In this document: piece after piece, positions 61,711 to 64,000 of the stretch
Position numbering within the stretch: position 1 is the first letter of the stretch
Layout of the letters: each line of letters begins with the position of its first letter
Assembly (NCBI RefSeq): GCF_002028455.1
Contig: NZ_MWUM01000029.1
Span: forward strand, 1 to 64,000
Direction: 5' to 3'
Source of the DNA: Zoogloea sp. LCSB751
GTDB taxonomy: Bacteria; Pseudomonadota; Gammaproteobacteria; Burkholderiales; Rhodocyclaceae
DNA length: 64,000 nt
Made by a program: the position numbers and the translations under genes
Notes under the pieces: model-generated
The model's database searches: none
Seen by the model: the letters and a program-made list of their open reading frames with translations, nothing else
What the model was told of the DNA's origin: nothing

Positions 61711-62274
61711 CTATCGTTGAGCTGCACAAGCGCGCTTCACGCTTGCGACGGAGATTTGAAAGTGTTCTGCGGTTGCCTTGATGCTGGCCGAGTTGCCGGC
61801 ACGCCACGCGACCACCTCGGCATCATTTACCGTTTTCTTGCGCCCCAGGTGCTTGCCTTCCGCCCGTGCCCGTTCCAACCCGGCGAGCTGGCGAGCCTTC
61901 AGGTTCTCACGCTCGAGTTCCGCCACTGCTGCCAGCATCGTCAGCATAAGTTTCCCAGCAGGGGTCGCCAGGTCGAAGCCCTCACGCATTGAGATGACCG
62001 AGGCGCCGGTCTCTTTCAAGGCTTCGACGGTGTTCAGCACATCCAGGGTGTTACGGCCGAGGCGATCGATTGCAGCGACCACCACAATGTCACCGTCCCG
62101 CACATAGCCGAGGAGGGCGGACAGACCGGCCCGCTGAGTCGCCGCCACGGAGCCCGACACTCCATCGTCGGAAAACCACTTATCGACCTTATAACGTTCT
62201 GAAATCGTGCGGCGCTGGTTCTCGCAGGTCTGGTCGTCGGTGGAGACGCGGGTATAGGCAACGATGGCGGACAT
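61711..62274 (-). CDS. Serine recombinase, resolvase/invertase family
   Basis: A 187-residue site-specific recombinase. Catalytic Ser11 lies in YTRVSTDDQ, and GYVRDGDIVVVAAIDRLGRN carries the active-site arginines. The E-helix MLTMLAAVAELERENLKARQ and a C-terminal helix-turn-helix (SIKATAEHFQISVASVKRAC) complete the Tn3-resolvase/Hin architecture. It is full length. Repeated GCTCAAAA half-sites lie 15-128 bases upstream of its start, as expected for a res site. No transposase is beside it. Lower-GC leader DNA and lone placement suggest a small acquired island. Confidence 0.93.
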   Translation of the reverse strand: MSAIVAYTRVSTDDQTCENQRRTISERYKVDKWFSDDGVSGSVAATQRAGLSALLGYVRDGDIVVVAAIDRLGRNTLDVLNTVEALKETGASVISMREGFDLATPAGKLMLTMLAAVAELERENLKARQLAGLERARAEGKHLGRKKTVNDAEVVAWRAGNSASIKATAEHFQISVASVKRACAAQR

Positions 62275-62288
62275 GGCGGGCCTCTATG

Positions 62289-62402
62289 TGGCTCAAAATC
62301 TATAGCTCACATAATAGGCTGGCTCAAAATAGAAAAGCAACGTATTTGAGCTGTCTGTCTCGGGGCTGTTTCGGGATGGCTCAAAAGGTATGCCTTTTGA
62401 GC
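62289..62402. repeat. res-like array of GCTCAAAA half-sites
   Basis: Five copies of GCTCAAA(A) lie upstream of the recombinase gene: direct at 62289, 62320 and 62377 (each TGGCTCAAAA) and inverted at 62343-62353 and 62393-62402. The last two facing copies form a perfect 10-bp palindrome (GCTCAAAAGG at 62379-62388 with 62393-62402). The spacing of paired half-sites resembles resolvase subsites, though the usual 28-34-bp geometry is only partly met. Confidence 0.55.
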
Positions 62403-62436
62403 TGGGGCGAAAGTTCACACCGGGCCCGGAAAGCAC

Positions 62437-62459
62437 AACGCCGGGACATGCCCGGCGTT
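62437..62459. terminator. Hairpin after the small-gene cluster
   Basis: AACGCCGGG and CCCGGCGTT surround ACATG, 27 bases after the stop at 62486 of the leftward cluster. There is little U run. A closely similar stem follows the NifX-like gene at 63471-63494. Confidence 0.5.
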
Positions 62460-62485
62460 CGTTGGTGCTGGAGAGTAGGGACGGA

Positions 62486-62815
62486 CTATTCGTCGTCCTG
62501 AGGTGAGGGGGCCGCAGGTTTGGCCGATGGCCTCTTGAGAAATCCCGTAATCACAGCAGCCACCGTTGATACGGCTACCGCAATTGCCACGTGTTCATGG
62601 CCGGAGAGGGCCAGGATAAGAACGAAAGCAAGAGACCTCCATACCAGCCGTTCGGCTGTCTTGCGGTTCTCTCGCACGTCTTCAATGCTTGCCTCCAGGG
62701 CGCGTTTCTCCGACTCCCGCACATGCAGGCCATTGGCCTGAAACTCGTCACGGATGATCTGAGCTGTCCCTGGCAACGCCGAGTCATACTCTTTGAACTG
62801 CTTCGGGGATGGCAT
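62486..62815 (-). CDS. Small membrane protein, DUF2335-like
   Basis: A 109-residue protein. The N-terminal half is charged and helical (FKEYDSALPGTAQIIRDEFQ, then NGLHVRESEKRALEASIEDV). Residues about 62-95 form two hydrophobic helices (LVWRSLAFVLILALSG and VAIAVAVSTVAAVITGF), and a Pro-rich tail ends the protein. The pattern P..Y...LPG.A..I..E followed by a small membrane hairpin resembles DUF2335 predicted membrane proteins, but I hold that loosely. It is the last of three closely spaced leftward genes. Function is unknown. Confidence 0.6.
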   Translation of the reverse strand: MPSPKQFKEYDSALPGTAQIIRDEFQANGLHVRESEKRALEASIEDVRENRKTAERLVWRSLAFVLILALSGHEHVAIAVAVSTVAAVITGFLKRPSAKPAAPSPQDDE

Positions 62816-62827
62816 CGGCCCCGAGTG

Positions 62828-63004
62828 CTATTCATGGTTGATGATCGAGATCGAGATCGCGACGCGGCGAGCTTCAGCCTCTACACGTTCGAGCAGTTCT
62901 GGCTCGATGCTGGGAGTGGATTGCTCCTTAGAAACGACTTCCGCCCCATTCGGGGCGGAGTCAGTGGCAGGCTCAAGCGGGGCTTGCGAGTTTTCGTTTG
63001 ACAT
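62828..63004 (-). CDS. Small hypothetical protein (58 aa)
   Basis: The frame from the ATG at 63004 encodes MSNENSQAPLEPATDSAPNG and ends with an amphipathic helix (PELLERVEAEARRVAISISI). A TTG start at 63022 is also possible. It overlaps the upstream gene by about 30 bases and ends 12 bases before the DUF2335-like gene, which suggests an operon of three. There is no recognisable family; evidence is position and helical pattern only. Confidence 0.45.
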   Translation of the reverse strand: MSNENSQAPLEPATDSAPNGAEVVSKEQSTPSIEPELLERVEAEARRVAISISIINHE

Positions 63005-63194
63005 CCGGAAGTCGCTTTTCAACGGATTCTAGGGCTTGAACCATCTGCCGGCCTGTTCGTTCCCAAGCCTTGGTTGCGATCTCGGACGGGCGGTGCGAAA
63101 TGAGCGCCTGATAGTCTGCCGAGGGCTGCACGCCATAGACGTCAGGAAGGCGCATGATTACGCCATTCACGCGACTGACGAACTTGATTTTCAT
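62973..63194 (-). CDS. Small hypothetical protein (73 aa)
   Basis: A 73-residue basic protein starting MKIKFVSRVNGVIMRLPDVY and containing KAWERTGRQMVQALESVEKR. A near-perfect AGGAGGTG lies 6 bases before the ATG, which is strong support that it is translated. It is the first gene of the leftward three-gene cluster downstream of the tRNA-like hairpins. The family is not recognised; small size, charge and setting are compatible with phage or island accessory proteins. Confidence 0.65.
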   Translation of the reverse strand: MKIKFVSRVNGVIMRLPDVYGVQPSADYQALISHRPSEIATKAWERTGRQMVQALESVEKRLPDVKRKLASPA

Positions 63195-63344
63195 AGCACC
63201 TCCTTTCTACGCACGGATAGTAACGGCCGATTAACGCGTTTGACAACCGGCATCGGCAAACGTGCGTGATGTTTGGGGGAGGGCCATGAGGCCGCTTGAT
63301 CCTGGTTCTAGCCAGCGGTGCCGTGGGCACTGGATTGTGATTCC

Positions 63345-63425
63345 AGGTGTCACGGGTGCCCGGAACGGGAATCGAACCCGTAAGCCAGGCACCGGGGGAA
63401 TCGAACCCCCGTCTGGCAACATCTA
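63345..63425 (-). repeat. Two tandem tRNA T-arm-like hairpins (tRNA-Leu 3'-end-like)
   Basis: On the minus strand ACGGGTTCGATTCCCGT followed by TCCGGGCACC matches the 3' end of bacterial tRNA-Leu genes (T-arm plus acceptor strand), and GTGCCTGG before it can pair with CCGGGCAC. A second arm, GGGGG-TTCGATT-CCCCC flanked by GCCAG and CTGGC, lies just 5' of it. No D-arm or anticodon arm is present, so neither is a tRNA gene. Such 3'-end copies typically mark integration sites of genomic islands. Confidence 0.55.
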
Positions 63426-63470
63426 CCTCCCTTGCACCCCATGCACGTGCGCGACCACCCTCCAGGCAGC

Positions 63471-63494
63471 AAAAACGCCGGGGCATGCCCGGCG
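63471..63494 (-). terminator. Terminator for the NifX-like gene
   Basis: On the minus strand CGCCGGGCATGCCCCGGCG forms a self-complementary stem followed by TTTTTG, 15 bases after the stop codon at 63509. Confidence 0.8.
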
Positions 63495-63508
63495 CGGATG
63501 CGCGCTGT

Positions 63509-63871
63509 TCAGCCCTGATGGCCGGTGTACCAGGCCTGGATGGATTCCTCGGTGGCGCCGTAGGCAAACGCGTCGGAGGCTTCGATGCCGGCGTCCTGCA
63601 GGCGCTTCTTCGGGCCGTCGCCGACTTTGGCGACGAGCAGGCCGGTGCAGTCGGCGAGGGCGCGGATGATGACCTCGCGCTTGTCCTCGTCGCCGAAGCC
63701 GCCTTGGCAATAGTGTTCGACAACGCGCTTTTCGACGAAGCGGATGCCGTTTTTGTCGACTTCGTACACATGGAAGTCGTCGGCGTGGCCGAAGTGCAGG
63801 TCCACCTGGCCGTGGCCCTTGGTGGCGACAGCGACCTTGAGAGTGGCGGGATAGGCGGAAGTGTCGGTCAT
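63509..63871 (-). CDS. NifX/NifB-C-type FeMo-cofactor-binding domain protein
   Basis: A 120-residue stand-alone dinitrogenase iron-molybdenum cofactor-binding domain. LKVAVATKGHGQVDLHFGHA and DDFHVYEVDKNGIRFVEKR, then VVEHYCQGG, closely follow the C-terminal domain of NifB (AVATKGGG.I..HFGHA..F.IYE) and the NifX/NafY family. IIRALADCTGLLVAKVGDGP also fits. His26 and His29 and the single-Cys HYCQGG region are candidate cofactor ligands. Relatives sit in nif clusters and carry NifB-co or FeMo-co precursors. A sigma54-like promoter lies upstream, and the adjoining genes are outside the window. Confidence 0.85.
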   Translation of the reverse strand: MTDTSAYPATLKVAVATKGHGQVDLHFGHADDFHVYEVDKNGIRFVEKRVVEHYCQGGFGDEDKREVIIRALADCTGLLVAKVGDGPKKRLQDAGIEASDAFAYGATEESIQAWYTGHQG

Positions 63872-63904
63872 GGATGCCTCGCTGGATGTCGGTAAGTGCC
63901 CCGC

Positions 63905-63915
63905 GGGGGGGGGGG
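63905..63915. repeat. Homopolymer of 11 G in the NifX-like leader
   Basis: Eleven consecutive G on the plus strand (C in the mRNA) lie 34 bases upstream of the ATG and downstream of the predicted transcription start. Such tracts slip readily in replication and are also a common sequencing error. Confidence 0.7.
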
Positions 63916-63931
63916 CGGCTACCGGCCAATC

Positions 63932-63948
63932 AAGCGAGGTCCATGCCA
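63932..63948 (-). promoter_or_regulatory. Sigma54-type promoter for the NifX-like gene
   Basis: The minus strand reads TGGCATGGACCTCGCTT. GG and GC are 12 bases apart, and TGGCATG-N4-TCGCT differs from the consensus at one -12 position (TCGC for TTGC). The ATG lies about 60 bases downstream. Any NifA site would fall beyond the window edge. Confidence 0.5.
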
Positions 63949-64000
63949 GTCGGGGCGTGCCGACCTGGAGGGGCCGCGTTGTGGCGATGCCCTTTAGTGG

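Noticed and set aside
63345..63425. An intact tRNA gene.
   Set aside because: Only T-arm and acceptor-like parts are present; there is no D-arm, anticodon arm or encoded CCA.

Overview
The window is a GC-rich bacterial chromosome segment. Gene content and order point to a betaproteobacterium, most likely of the Rhodocyclales type (Azospira, Azoarcus or Thauera-like). The order hemA-prfA-prmC-grxD, the block argH-algZ-algR, hemC-hemD-hemX-hemY, dusB-fis-purH-purD, amgK-murU next to lptD-surA-pdxA-ksgA, and a Pil-Chp chemosensory operon all fit that group. A NifX/NifB-C-like protein at the right edge and two sigma54-type promoters, one with a NifA-type upstream site, suggest nitrogen-fixation capacity. 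The genus assignment is inference from synteny, not a database result.

Layout. Positions 1-830 are a graveyard of broken transposases (IS66 and IS5/IS427 types), followed by about 490 bases with no recognisable gene. Positions 1318-3396 hold a PilZ protein, a glycine-zipper lipoprotein, a 48-residue unknown protein and a GcvA-type LysR regulator. Positions 3473-7067 hold hemA, prfA, prmC and grxD (tetrapyrrole entry step, translation termination, Fe-S trafficking). Positions 7140-11754 hold a Ser/Thr kinase fused to a cyclic-nucleotide-binding domain, argH, and the algZ/algR LytTR two-component pair. Positions 11941-19570 hold a YgiQ-type radical SAM protein, an unrecognised protein behind a sigma54-like promoter, a PAS-MCP energy-taxis receptor and ppc. 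Positions 19769-23801 hold hemC-hemD-hemX-hemY, followed by ahpC with an OxyR-like operator.

Positions 24798-34573 read leftward: dusB-fis-purH-purD and hemF, then rnb, a TonB-like protein, aroE and mtgA. Positions 34651-44108 are the leftward pilG-pilH-pilI-pilJ-chpA operon that controls type IV pilus function. A rubredoxin too short for usual ORF cut-offs lies at 44182-44361. Positions 44453-47217 hold thiD, thiE and hemL. Positions 47309-53127 read leftward: mgtE, a UbiH-family hydroxylase, pepP, murU and amgK. Positions 53209-59795 read rightward: lptD, surA, pdxA, a patatin-like lipoprotein and ksgA. Positions 59865-61561 hold a small membrane protein, a Crp/Fnr regulator and xthA. Positions 61711-63450 look like a small acquired island: a serine recombinase with a res-like array of GCTCAAAA repeats, three small genes of unknown function, and two tRNA T-arm-like hairpins. 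The window ends in the NifX-like gene.

Taken together, this is mostly core housekeeping DNA, with five haem genes (hemA, hemC, hemD, hemL, hemF) plus hemX and hemY. The less ordinary signals are regulatory (sigma54/UAS, OxyR-like and Crp/Fnr-type palindromes) or sit in the small islands at the two ends. I found no CRISPR array, rRNA operon, intact tRNA or complete insertion sequence.
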